Part shown: piece by piece, positions 7,002-14,000 of the stretch
How positions within the stretch are numbered: position 1 is the stretch's first letter
Layout: every line of letters starts with the position of its first letter
Source of the DNA: an uncultured Collinsella sp.
GTDB taxonomy: Bacteria > Actinomycetota > Coriobacteriia > Coriobacteriales > Coriobacteriaceae
Direction of reading: 5' to 3'
NCBI GenBank assembly: GCA_958443265.1
Contig: CAUCKA010000017.1
Coordinates: 1 to 26,465 of the forward strand
Length of the DNA stretch: 26,465 nucleotides
Made by a program: the position numbers and the translations under genes
The notes under the pieces: model-generated
The model's input: the letters and a program-made list of their open reading frames with translations, nothing else
Database searches by the model: none
Told to the model about the DNA's origin: nothing

Positions 7002-7179
7002 AAGTTGATGTAACTGAGATGCAGCACGCAGCCTGCTCACTCCTCGAAGTTCTTAGCGGAAATAATTCGAGCTGCAGCTGCGATTTACTTGCGATGGCGG
7101 TTGAGCCGCAACCCAGTTTTTATCGGACCTCGAACCCTATACTCGATGTTCGCTTCGTTCATTGAGTTACCCTTTGCAT
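7002..7179 (+). other. Spacer between two palindromes, no gene seen
   Basis: This 178-base segment of the nrdD-nrdG gap has no credible coding frame. A short imperfect hairpin (GCGGT-TGA-GCCGC, followed by AACCCAGTTTTT) near 7097-7117 could be a weak terminator of nrdD. I did not find a convincing promoter for nrdG. Confidence 0.35.
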
Positions 7180-7263
7180 GAGGCCGGGACATATCGTCCC
7201 GCCCGCAGTTTCGCAGGCCGAAGGCCGAGAATGTTTGAGGACGGGATGATATGTCCCGGCCTC
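7180..7263. repeat. Palindrome immediately before nrdG
   Basis: Arms 7180-7201 and 7242-7263 are 22 bases each with a single G-T wobble (GAGGCCGGGACATATCGTCC... and its complement). The loop contains GGCCGAAGGCC, itself a small hairpin. The 3' arm ends four bases before the GGGAGAG ribosome-binding sequence of nrdG, so folding could influence nrdG translation or mRNA stability. Sequence is unrelated to the palindrome after nrdD. Confidence 0.85.
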
Positions 7264-7278
7264 CCGGGAGAGTTACCT

Positions 7279-7860
7279 ATGAACTACGCGAACATTAAGT
7301 ATTTCGACATTGCTGATGGGGAAGGCGTTCGTACTTCTCTGTTTGTGAGTGGGTGCCGTCGTGGGTGCAAGAATTGCTTTAACTCTGTTGCGTGGGACTT
7401 TGCTGCGGGCGAGCCCTTTGATCGTGCCGTCGAGGACAAGATTATCGAGAGCCTCGATCATCCCTTTATTGACGGCCTGACGATTCTGGGCGGAGAGCCC
7501 ATGGAGCCCGAGAACCAGGCGGGGCTCGTTGAGTTTGTCGAGCGTGTTCGTGCCGCTTATCCTGCGGGGTCAGGAAAGACCATTTGGTGTTTTACCGGCG
7601 ACGTGCTCGAGGAGCTTATGCCGGGTGGTCGTCACCATACTGAGGTGACGGACCGTATCCTTGCCTGCCTCGACATGTTGGTGGATGGCCCGTTTGTTCA
7701 GGATCTTTATGATATCTCGTTGCGCTTTAGGGGCTCGAGTAACCAGCGTGTGATCGATATGAACGCTACGCGCGACCGCGCTGTGCGTGAGGGCGTTGCG
7801 CTTTGCGACGCTGTGGAGCTTTGGCGGGACGATCCAGTCTATTCGACCCATACTATGTAG
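7279..7860 (+). CDS. nrdG: Anaerobic ribonucleotide reductase activating enzyme (radical SAM)
   Basis: The 193-residue protein is the radical-SAM activase that uses S-adenosylmethionine and a 4Fe-4S cluster to generate the glycyl radical of NrdD. The cluster motif is Cys26-x3-Cys30-x2-Cys33 (CRRGCKNC), preceded by ADGEGVRTSLFVSGC as in other NrdG proteins; the SAM-binding GGEP-type motif is LGGEPMEPEN. ATG at 7279 is chosen over an in-frame ATG at 7162 because GGGAGAG lies just upstream, the longer version would be translated from the palindrome, and NrdG proteins start close to NYxxIKxxDxxDGEG. Confidence 0.97.
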   Translation: MNYANIKYFDIADGEGVRTSLFVSGCRRGCKNCFNSVAWDFAAGEPFDRAVEDKIIESLDHPFIDGLTILGGEPMEPENQAGLVEFVERVRAAYPAGSGKTIWCFTGDVLEELMPGGRHHTEVTDRILACLDMLVDGPFVQDLYDISLRFRGSSNQRVIDMNATRDRAVREGVALCDAVELWRDDPVYSTHTM

Positions 7861-7926
7861 CTTGTGGTCGATGCCGGAGGGCGTGGTACCATAGCGCGAA
7901 CGTGAAATCGGAAAAGTGAGGCCCAG

Positions 7927-8484
7927 ATGGTCGATCAGGAAAAAGTCGAGGCCGCCATTAAGCTGTTGCTTGAGGGCATAGGCGAGGACCCAACTCGTGA
8001 GGGCCTGCTGGAGACCCCGGCGCGCGTTGCCCGTATGTATGGTGAGATCGCCGGCGGCATGGACCAGAGTGCCGAGGAGCACCTGTCCAAAACCTTTGCC
8101 GTCGCTTCGAACGATTTGGTTATCGAGCGCGACATTACGTTCTACTCGCTGTGCGAACATCATCTGCTGCCGTTTTATGGCAAGGCCGCCATTGGTTATA
8201 TCCCTAACGGTCGGGTGGCTGGGCTTTCCAAGCTCGCCCGCACGGTTGAGGTTTATGCCCGCCGTCTTCAGCTGCAGGAGCAACTGTGCACACAGGTTGC
8301 CGATGCCCTCATGGATTATCTCGCTCCCCAGGGAGCGATTGTGTTGATGGAGGCCGAGCATATGTGCATGACGATGCGTGGCGTGCAAAAGCCCGGCACC
8401 AAGACCGTGACGCTTGCTCGCCGCGGCGTCTTTGAGACCGATCCCGCGCTCGAGGAGCGTTTCTTTAGGATGCTGGGCCGCTAA
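7927..8484 (+). CDS. folE: GTP cyclohydrolase I
   Basis: The 185-residue enzyme converts GTP to 7,8-dihydroneopterin triphosphate, the first step of the folate pterin branch. The zinc ligands are Cys76 and His79 in SLCEHHLLPF and Cys147 in EHMCMTMRG. DPTREGLLETPARVARMY near the N-terminus and the overall length fit the homodecameric type I enzyme. GTGAGG lies six bases before the ATG. It is the first gene of a short operon with an HD-domain hydrolase (start two bases after this stop) and folB. Confidence 0.98.
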   Translation: MVDQEKVEAAIKLLLEGIGEDPTREGLLETPARVARMYGEIAGGMDQSAEEHLSKTFAVASNDLVIERDITFYSLCEHHLLPFYGKAAIGYIPNGRVAGLSKLARTVEVYARRLQLQEQLCTQVADALMDYLAPQGAIVLMEAEHMCMTMRGVQKPGTKTVTLARRGVFETDPALEERFFRMLGR

Positions 8485-8486
8485 CC

Positions 8487-9068
8487 ATGAGAGTCGTCAA
8501 CGACTTTACATCGAAGACCGATGAGGGGACGTCGCGTCGCGGCTTTATGGCTTCGGGCCTGGCCCCCTTTGGTGCCATGCCTCGCATTGATTACATTTGT
8601 GCCAACGGGCTGTTCCGGCGGCACCTGGGCAACATCGTACAGTTGGAATCGGGGCGCATCTTCTGCCGCCACGGTATTGACCATCTGCTCGATGTCGCTC
8701 GCATTATGTGGATCAAGAATCTCGAGGAGCAGCTCGAATTTGACCGCGAGGTCATCTACGCCACGGCACTTCTTCACGATATCGGCAAAGATGAACAGTA
8801 TGAATCGGGTATATCCCATGATGTTGCAAGCGAACGCGTCGCTGATGCGATCCTCGGCGGCATGTCCGATGATGTGGCGTTTGAGCCGGCCGATGCCGCA
8901 GCCATTAAGACGGCCATTCTGGGCCATCGAAAGCTGCGCGTGAACAGCCAACCGCTTGAGCGTCTGCTCTATGCAGCCGACAAAGCGTCGCGCGCCTGCT
9001 TTGCATGCCCCGCGCGCAATGCTTGCAACTGGAGCGATGATAAAAAGAACCTGTCGATTCGCGTGTAG
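8487..9068 (+). CDS. HD-domain phosphohydrolase, pterin-operon linked
   Basis: The 193-residue protein has an HD-domain signature: a histidine in the RHGIDHLLDVAR region (His62/His66), His97-Asp98 in ALLHDIGKD, His111, and a late Asp165 in YAADKAS. A C-terminal cluster, Cys171, Cys174 and Cys180 (CFACPARNAC), could bind metal and is not part of the core HD fold. The gene starts two bases after folE and is followed by folB 42 bases later. The folate pathway needs removal of phosphates from dihydroneopterin triphosphate, and an HD hydrolase between the two flanking steps is a reasonable candidate; a general nucleotide phosphohydrolase is the alternative. Confidence 0.85.
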   Translation: MRVVNDFTSKTDEGTSRRGFMASGLAPFGAMPRIDYICANGLFRRHLGNIVQLESGRIFCRHGIDHLLDVARIMWIKNLEEQLEFDREVIYATALLHDIGKDEQYESGISHDVASERVADAILGGMSDDVAFEPADAAAIKTAILGHRKLRVNSQPLERLLYAADKASRACFACPARNACNWSDDKKNLSIRV

Positions 9069-9110
9069 TTAGTTGCGCGGTCGGGGTTCTAAACGAAGGA
9101 GACGATCGCG

Positions 9111-9596
9111 ATGAGTAACAAGAAACTGCCCGAGAATGCAATCAAGACTGAAGGCGCCGAGCTCGCCCGCCGTGGAAGGGGCGAAATATCCACTGCAACG
9201 GCGGTGCCCCACGTGAGCTATGACGATCTTCGCCATGCCGATCGCATTACTATCGACGGTCTCGAGGTCTTTGCCAACCACGGCGTGTATCCCGAAGAGA
9301 ACGCGCTGGGCCAGAAATTCATCGTGTCATTGGTGTTCTATGCCGACTTGCGTGCAGCGGGAAAGCACGATGACTTGGACGCCTCGATTGACTATGGCTC
9401 GGTGTGCCACGATGTCGATGGCTATCTGCGCGAGCATACGTTTAAGCTCATCGAGGCTGCAGCCGAGGGTGTGGCCTCGATGCTGCTACGTCGTTACCCC
9501 CTGCTGCTTGGCGTGCGCGTTAAGCTCGATAAGCCTTGGGCGCCCGTCGGTCTTCCCCTGGCAAGCTGCGGTGTCGAGATCGAGCGCGTGCGCTAA
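9111..9596 (+). CDS. folB: Dihydroneopterin aldolase with N-terminal extension
   Basis: The 161-residue protein carries a FolB domain from about residue 43 (ADRITIDGLEVFANHGVYPEE). By alignment with the Staphylococcus aureus enzyme from memory, the pterin-anchoring Glu is Glu63, the catalytic Tyr is Tyr95 (IDYGSV) and the catalytic Lys is Lys141 (KLDKPWAP). It cleaves dihydroneopterin to 6-hydroxymethyl-dihydropterin. Typical FolB is about 120 residues; here about 42 extra polar residues precede the domain. The extension seems real because AAGGAG lies nine bases before ATG 9111. The dihydropteroate synthase and pyrophosphokinase genes often found in such operons are absent here. The gene converges on the next one with only 6 bases between stops. 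Confidence 0.93.
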   Translation: MSNKKLPENAIKTEGAELARRGRGEISTATAVPHVSYDDLRHADRITIDGLEVFANHGVYPEENALGQKFIVSLVFYADLRAAGKHDDLDASIDYGSVCHDVDGYLREHTFKLIEAAAEGVASMLLRRYPLLLGVRVKLDKPWAPVGLPLASCGVEIERVR

Positions 9597-9602
9597 CCGG
9601 TT

Positions 9603-10379
9603 CTAATACATCTCTATGGGTGGCTGCTTGAGCCGCTGTGACAGCGCTCTATTGTTGGGGCAGTACGTGTCGAGCAGGGCGTGAAACCGCTGATTGTGGC
9701 TTGGCTCGAGCAAGTGGACGAGCTCGTGGGCGACAACCATGTCGAGGCATTCGACGGGATAGACGGCAAGTTCTCGTGCGATGCGAACGGCGCCGGATTT
9801 GGGCGTGCATGAGCCCCAACGCGTTTTCATGCTGCGTACGGAAACGCGGGAAACGGCGACACCCATTGCGATTTCGTATGCGTGCACCATATCGCGTAGC
9901 GCCGATGTGACTTCGGACGTATAGAGCTGGTCGATGTGGGCTTGGAGCTCATCGGACGTTAGGCCGTCGAGGATTGCGTGCCGCTTTGCCTGTGGGCTTT
10001 CGTCCGATTCATCGGTACCCATAAAACTTGCGAAGGTGGCCTGTTTGGGTCGCGGTGCGGGTGATGCAAAGTTGTGATCGAGCGCATCCTGTACCGTGAC
10101 GGGCTTGCCCCAAAGTGCAATGATGGACGAGGGACTGAGCGGCTCTCGCGCCGTCGCCTGACGTCGCTCACGCTGGGCAAGTCGGTTGACAATCCAGGCA
10201 CTGTTGCGCTTTACAAACGCTTCGATGCGCTCGCGGCTGGCGCCGAGCGGTGCACTGGCGTGGACCTCACCACTCGATGTGACGCGTAGGTTGAAGTTCT
10301 TGACGCGCTTTTTGGTAACTACGACGGGGATGGGCGTCCCATCCGGTCGGGATACGGAAATCGTAAACTGCTGCGTCAA
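9603..10379 (-). CDS. YgjP-like zinc metallopeptidase (M48-related)
   Basis: The 258-residue protein belongs to the YgjP/WLM-like group of predicted cytoplasmic metallopeptidases. The C-terminal half has TRWGSCTPKSGAVRI, then VVAHELVHLLEPSHNQRFHAL with His218, Glu219 and His222 of the HExxH zinc motif and a probable third ligand His228. The N-terminal half has the usual VRxxxRVKNFNLRVTSSGEV-type strand region. I chose TTG at 10379, with GAAGGA seven bases upstream, over ATG at 10442 or 10412, because those start codons fall in or next to the hairpin 10403-10436 and code for an unrelated peptide. The physiological substrate of this family is unknown. Confidence 0.85.
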   Translation of the reverse strand: MTQQFTISVSRPDGTPIPVVVTKKRVKNFNLRVTSSGEVHASAPLGASRERIEAFVKRNSAWIVNRLAQRERRQATAREPLSPSSIIALWGKPVTVQDALDHNFASPAPRPKQATFASFMGTDESDESPQAKRHAILDGLTSDELQAHIDQLYTSEVTSALRDMVHAYEIAMGVAVSRVSVRSMKTRWGSCTPKSGAVRIARELAVYPVECLDMVVAHELVHLLEPSHNQRFHALLDTYCPNNRALSQRLKQPPIEMY

Positions 10380-10402
10380 AAGCGGTCCTTCAGATTGGGG
10401 AC

Positions 10403-10436
10403 GGGCCGGCATGTCGACCGTTCGGCATGCCGGCCC
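10403..10436. repeat. Perfect 11-bp hairpin between two minus-strand genes
   Basis: GGGCCGGCATG (10403-10413) pairs perfectly with CATGCCGGCCC (10426-10436) across a 12-base loop. It lies after the stop of the dipeptidase gene and 24 bases before the TTG start of the peptidase gene. No T-tract follows on the minus strand, so it is another non-terminator palindrome, possibly a processing or attenuation structure. Confidence 0.75.
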
Positions 10437-10453
10437 GCTCAAGGGGTGTGAAA

Positions 10454-11467
10454 TTAATAACGCTCAAAGAAGGCAAGCGCGTTGTCGCTGCAGAGCTTTT
10501 GCATCACGGTCTTGCCAAAATGCTTGGAAAGCATGTTCTGGAACTCGGGCATCTTGCTGGCATCGGAGAGGAAAGCGGGCACAGTGGCGCCGTCCAAGTC
10601 GCCGCCGAGCGCGATGACGTCCTCGCCGCCCAGGTCGAGCCAGTGCTCGATATGTGCCGCCAGCTGGTCGAAGGTGACGTCTGCGGCAGTTTTGTCGGTT
10701 GCGTCGTTGGAAAGGAACTCGCTGCAGTAGTTGAGGCCGACGATGCCACCCATGTCGTGAATGGTGCGGAACTGGTCATCGGTAAGGTTGCGCTTGACGC
10801 CGCAGACTGCGCGGGAGTTGGAGTGGCTGGCGACGAAGGGGCGCGTGGCGTGGGCGACAACCTCGTCAAAGCACTCATCGTTGAGGTGGGAGACGTCGAG
10901 CACCATGCCGGCGTGCTCCATCTGCGTAAGTGCCTCGATGCCGGCGGCGGTGAGGCCGGCGTGGGTGTCGTGGCCGCTTGCGAGCGGCCCCTGCGCGTTC
11001 CAGCTGAGTGACGACATGAGTACGCCCAAGCTCTTGAGCACCTCGATCAGCGCGGGGTCCTCGGCAAAGAACGTGGCGTTTTCGATGGTGTGGATGCAAG
11101 CGACCTTGCCGTCCTTGAGCGCGGGGCGGATGTCTGCGGCGCTGCGCACGTTGACCATACTGTCGTGGTTGAGCATTGCCTGGCCGCTCATATGCGCCAT
11201 GATCTGCGCCTGGAAGCGCGCGGCGTGGGCGGTGGGAATCTCGTCGGGGACAAACGTGGCGAAGCACTGTGCCCACGGCGTGTTGCCGATCTTTGCGAGC
11301 GAGATGGCGCAGGCGTTACCCTCGATGAGGTCGAAATCCTGCGGATGCGTTTCGTCGCCGGGGAAATAACCGTCGGTACCGGCGGTAAAGCGCAGGTCGA
11401 GATCGAGTGTGGCCCAGCCGATGCGGTCGGCGGTGTCGCAGTGTAGGTCAAATACGGGATATGCCAT
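10454..11467 (-). CDS. Membrane-dipeptidase family peptidase (M19)
   Basis: The 337-residue protein is a renal-dipeptidase-type (M19) zinc peptidase that hydrolyses dipeptides, in bacteria usually in the cytoplasm. Predicted metal ligands are His9 and Asp11 (DLHCDTAD), bridging Glu129 (HTIENATFF), His194 (DVSHLN) and His215 (ASHSNSR). A late GGDLDG motif also fits. No signal peptide is visible. ATG 11467 is preceded by GGAGG four bases upstream; a longer in-frame start at 11497 has no such site. It is the first gene of a probable two-gene minus-strand unit with the YgjP-like peptidase. Confidence 0.95.
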   Translation of the reverse strand: MAYPVFDLHCDTADRIGWATLDLDLRFTAGTDGYFPGDETHPQDFDLIEGNACAISLAKIGNTPWAQCFATFVPDEIPTAHAARFQAQIMAHMSGQAMLNHDSMVNVRSAADIRPALKDGKVACIHTIENATFFAEDPALIEVLKSLGVLMSSLSWNAQGPLASGHDTHAGLTAAGIEALTQMEHAGMVLDVSHLNDECFDEVVAHATRPFVASHSNSRAVCGVKRNLTDDQFRTIHDMGGIVGLNYCSEFLSNDATDKTAADVTFDQLAAHIEHWLDLGGEDVIALGGDLDGATVPAFLSDASKMPEFQNMLSKHFGKTVMQKLCSDNALAFFERY

Positions 11468-11587
11468 GGTTCCTCCGGTTGCAGCGTTTCTTTGCAAACT
11501 GTCTTTGAATTGTATGACTAGGGTATAGTTAGCGCCATATGTTCATGGCGGTCCGCGTTGTGCACCGCCCTTATCACGGAGGTTACC

Positions 11588-12016
11588 ATGTCCAACCAGG
11601 GCAAGAAGGTCAAGACCCATTATCGCGGCACGCTCGACGACGGCACGCAGTTCGATAGCTCCTACGATCGCGGCGAGCCGCTGGAGTTCACCTGTGGCGC
11701 CGGTCAGATGATCAAGGGCTTCGACGCCGCTGTTGTCGACATGCAGGTGGGCGAGAAGAAGACCGTGCACATCCCGGCTGCCGATGCCTATGGCGAGCAC
11801 AATCCCGAGATGGTTTTGACCTTCCCTGCCGAACAGGTTCCCAACATCGAGCAGATCGAGAAGGGCATGAAGCTCTTCCTGTCCACGCCGAGCGGCATGC
11901 CCGTCCCCGCCGTGGTCATCGACGTGACGCCCGAGGCCGTGACGCTCGACGCCAACCACGAGCTGGCCGGCAAAGACCTCAACTTTGATATCGAGCTCGT
12001 CGAGGTCGAGGACTAG
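11588..12016 (+). CDS. SlyD-like FKBP-type peptidyl-prolyl isomerase
   Basis: The 142-residue protein is a cytoplasmic FKBP of the SlyD type. The FKBP half starts KVKTHYRGTLDDGTQFDSSY and has GAGQMIKGFDAAVVDMQVGEKK; an insert-in-flap chaperone domain follows from about AYGEHNPEMVL to ANHELAGKDLNFDIELVEV. It would speed proline isomerisation and hold folding clients. The histidine- and cysteine-rich metal-binding tail of E. coli SlyD is absent, as the protein ends LVEVED. GGAGG at 11578-11582 fixes ATG 11588. The next gene, a UreE-like protein, starts 3 bases after the stop, so the two are translationally linked. Confidence 0.93.
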   Translation: MSNQGKKVKTHYRGTLDDGTQFDSSYDRGEPLEFTCGAGQMIKGFDAAVVDMQVGEKKTVHIPAADAYGEHNPEMVLTFPAEQVPNIEQIEKGMKLFLSTPSGMPVPAVVIDVTPEAVTLDANHELAGKDLNFDIELVEVED

Positions 12017-12019
12017 GCT

Positions 12020-12598
12020 ATGCCTGTGAATCTGGTTTCGACAGCGTGTCTCGGAAATCTCAACGACCCGTCCTATGAGCTTTTGCTTCGCCGGGAGCTG
12101 GGCGGTGTCTTTGGGGTCGATGAGCTACTACTCGATTGGGACCAGGCCGATGCCCGCACATTTGTGGGCGTGACGGAGCTGGGGCGTACGGTCGATATTC
12201 GGCTGGGCGCTGCCGATGGCGATCGCCTTGCCGATGGCGATGTGCTTGTCATCGACCGTTCGGGCATAGTGCCCGTGGCGGTTGTCGTGCGCCTGCGCAG
12301 CGCCGAGGTTTATTTGGTCGAAGTTGACCGCATGGACCCGATTGCGCTCGCGCATGCGTGCTGGGAGATCGGCAACATGCATGCGCCGCTCTTCCGGGGC
12401 GACTCGGACGAGCATACCGTGCGCATGTATACGCCGGTGCAACCGGTTTTGGGTCGTATGCTCCGGGATGTCGAGGGTGTTCGGCTCTCGGTGGTTACCC
12501 GTGAACTCGATGCGGACCGGCGCTTTGCGTCGAGTGCGGCGGATGCCGTTGTGAGTATGGCTCCAGACTTTACGATCGTAAAGAAGGCGCGCGGTTAA
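12020..12598 (+). CDS. UreE-like nickel metallochaperone, stand-alone
   Basis: The 192-residue protein resembles urease accessory protein UreE. An N-terminal domain runs to about residue 85 and includes LLLDWDQADARTFVGVTELGRTVDIRL-like strands in place of the UreE peptide-binding domain. The C-terminal domain holds the key motif AHACWEIGNMHAPLF (residues 111-125), equivalent to LGNRH in UreE, with candidate nickel ligand His121. It ends in basic residues, not a histidine-rich tail. No urease genes are in the window. It is coupled to the SlyD-like gene, and SlyD is known in E. coli as a nickel-handling partner of hydrogenase maturation, so a shared role in nickel delivery is plausible. Confidence 0.75.
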   Translation: MPVNLVSTACLGNLNDPSYELLLRRELGGVFGVDELLLDWDQADARTFVGVTELGRTVDIRLGAADGDRLADGDVLVIDRSGIVPVAVVVRLRSAEVYLVEVDRMDPIALAHACWEIGNMHAPLFRGDSDEHTVRMYTPVQPVLGRMLRDVEGVRLSVVTRELDADRRFASSAADAVVSMAPDFTIVKKARG

Positions 12599-12611
12599 CG
12601 TGCGTATGAGT

Positions 12612-12650
12612 AAGACGGACTTTGAGAGGCAACTATTCAAAGTCCGTCTT
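12612..12650. repeat. Perfect 14-bp palindrome before the HAD gene
   Basis: AAGACGGACTTTGA (12612-12625) pairs perfectly with TCAAAGTCCGTCTT (12637-12650) across an 11-base loop. It begins 13 bases after the UreE-like stop and ends 30 bases before the HAD start. Neither strand has a terminal T-tract, so intrinsic termination is doubtful. Confidence 0.8.
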
Positions 12651-12680
12651 GCTGTTGATAGGAGGCTTTGGGGGAAGCAT

Positions 12681-13478
12681 ATGGGTCTTGAGGGAATCAA
12701 GCTGATTGCATGCGATTTGGATGGCACGTTGCTGCATCCGGGGGAGCGCGAACCGCGTTCCGAGGCCTTTGAGCTTATCGATGAGCTGCATCGTCGCGGT
12801 ATCGTGTTTATGCCGGCGAGCGGCCGTCAATATGCGAGCTTGCGCTATCTGTTTGCCCCGGTGGCCGATGAGCTCGCCTATGTATGCGAAAACGGAGCCC
12901 TGGTGATGAGCGAGGGACGTGCCGTTGTCAAGCGTTCCATGGAGCGTAGCCTTGCTATGGATATCGCGAATGCCGTGGTTGCGTATCCCCATGCCGACGT
13001 GACCCTTTCGTGTGAGGGGCACCTCTACACCATGAGCGGCAACGATGCGTTCGTCGATCATTTGCGCTATGAGGTCCACTGCGATGTGGCGGTGGTCGAC
13101 CGTCCCGAGGACATCGAAGAGGACGTCATTAAGATTGCCTTCCAGACGCCCGAGGTGAATCAGCCGGCGGCCCTGGAGTATTTCGAGCGTCTCTTTAGCG
13201 ACCGTGTCGACGTGATGACGTCGGGAACCGAATGGACGGACTTTATCGGCTTTGATTCGGGTAAGGGTTCCGCGCTTGCCGATTACGGTCGTGCCCTGGG
13301 TATTTCGCCCGATGAGACGATGGCGTTTGGCGATAACGAAAACGACCGTGACATGCTCAACGTAGTGGGCCATCCTTATCTAATGGAGAGCTGCAATCCC
13401 TCTATGCGTGGCATCAACGACCGCGTCCGTTACGTGCACACGGTCGAAGAAGAACTGCGCCGTCTGCTCGCCGAGTAG
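12681..13478 (+). CDS. Cof-type HAD hydrolase (class IIB)
   Basis: The 265-residue protein is a haloacid-dehalogenase phosphatase with a C2B cap. Motif I is ACDLDGTLL with nucleophile Asp12 and Asp14. Motif II is in MPASGR, the lysine of motif III is near the GFDSGKGSAL segment, and motif IV is AFGDNENDRDML. Such enzymes dephosphorylate sugar phosphates, flavin or pyridoxal phosphates; the substrate cannot be told from sequence. ATG 12681 is chosen over an in-frame GTG at 12600 because GGGGGAAG lies just upstream and the extra residues would be encoded by the palindrome. Confidence 0.92.
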   Translation: MGLEGIKLIACDLDGTLLHPGEREPRSEAFELIDELHRRGIVFMPASGRQYASLRYLFAPVADELAYVCENGALVMSEGRAVVKRSMERSLAMDIANAVVAYPHADVTLSCEGHLYTMSGNDAFVDHLRYEVHCDVAVVDRPEDIEEDVIKIAFQTPEVNQPAALEYFERLFSDRVDVMTSGTEWTDFIGFDSGKGSALADYGRALGISPDETMAFGDNENDRDMLNVVGHPYLMESCNPSMRGINDRVRYVHTVEEELRRLLAE

Positions 13479-13484
13479 GTTTTC

Positions 13485-13548
13485 GGGACATACCTAGAAA
13501 TCTACTTTTTGCTGCAAAGTGCGAAAAGGTGGATTTAAGGCATGTCCC
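13485..13548. repeat. Imperfect 25-base palindrome between convergent genes
   Basis: Arms 13485-13509 (GGGACATACCT...) and 13524-13548 (...AGGCATGTCCC) pair with a few mismatches and offsets across a 14-base loop. The element lies 6 bases after the HAD stop and 6 bases before the stop of the Fur-family gene on the other strand. It could serve both transcripts as a terminator-like structure, with short T and A runs inside the stem but none after it. Confidence 0.65.
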
Positions 13549-13554
13549 AAACAT

Positions 13555-13935
13555 CTACTGGCAGTCGGGGCAGAGACCCTCGAAGATGGTGTAGTGCGAC
13601 GTGACGTGCCAGCCGATTTGCTCGGACGCCTTGGCGTCGAGCTGGGCATCGAAGGGGAGCGGTACGTCGATGACGCGGCTGCACGAGGTGCAGATGATAT
13701 GTGCGTGCGGCTCGATGGTGCGATCGAAACGACTTCCGCCCGGCGTCTTGATGGAGAGAATCTCGCCGGCGTCGGCCAAGAGATTGAGGTTGCGGTAGAC
13801 CGTGCCGCGGCTGATTTTGTCATCCTGCGCGCGCACGACGTTGTAGATTTCGTCGGCGGTGGGATGGTTATAGCTTTGGCGCACGGCGTCAAGAACCAGC
13901 TTTCGCTGCCTGGTATTCCTTCTTTGCACCGCCAT
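13555..13935 (-). CDS. PerR-like Fur-family repressor
   Basis: The 126-residue protein is a short Fur-family metal-dependent DNA-binding repressor. The winged helix includes HPTADEIYNVV and ISRGTVYRNLNLLADAGEI. The structural zinc site is Cys82/Cys85 and Cys122/Cys125. The regulatory site follows the PerR pattern: His24 (NHPTADEI), Asp71 (SRFD), His77 and His79 (PHAHI) and Asp96, so peroxide sensing through Fe-catalysed histidine oxidation is the best guess; a Fur or Zur role cannot be excluded. GAGGCG precedes ATG 13935. No target gene is adjacent, so it may act in trans. Confidence 0.88.
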   Translation of the reverse strand: MAVQRRNTRQRKLVLDAVRQSYNHPTADEIYNVVRAQDDKISRGTVYRNLNLLADAGEILSIKTPGGSRFDRTIEPHAHIICTSCSRVIDVPLPFDAQLDAKASEQIGWHVTSHYTIFEGLCPDCQ

Positions 13936-13971
13936 GCGCCTCGCCTCTTTTCTATCAACGGTCGTAGGTAA

Positions 13972-14000
13972 ATGATACCGTATTTAGCACACAATACTAA
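13972..14000 (-). promoter_or_regulatory. Possible promoter and operator of the PerR-like gene
   Basis: On the minus strand TTAGTA (14000-13995) and TATCAT (13977-13972) are 17 bases apart; the -35 match is weak. In the same stretch GTATT and AATAC form an inverted repeat with 8 bases between (13980-13997), which could be the binding site for autorepression. The -35 overlaps the stop codon of the upstream acylphosphatase gene. Confidence 0.4.

Noticed and set aside
6864..7263. CRISPR array in the nrdD-nrdG gap
   Set aside because: There are two unrelated palindromes, not regularly spaced direct repeats with unique spacers, and no cas genes are nearby.
7862..7892. Promoter before folE (TACCAT with TG one base upstream)
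   Set aside because: The extended -10-like TGGTACCAT is suggestive, but the only -35 candidate is 19 bases away and poor, and read-through from nrdG is possible.
11468..11587. Promoter pair for the divergent dipeptidase and SlyD-like genes
   Set aside because: TATAGT at 11524-11529 could be a -10 box, but no -35 sequence lies at an acceptable distance, so no promoter is called.
12020..12598. Part of a urease operon
   Set aside because: Only a UreE-like protein is present; no structural urease or UreF/G/D genes lie on either side.
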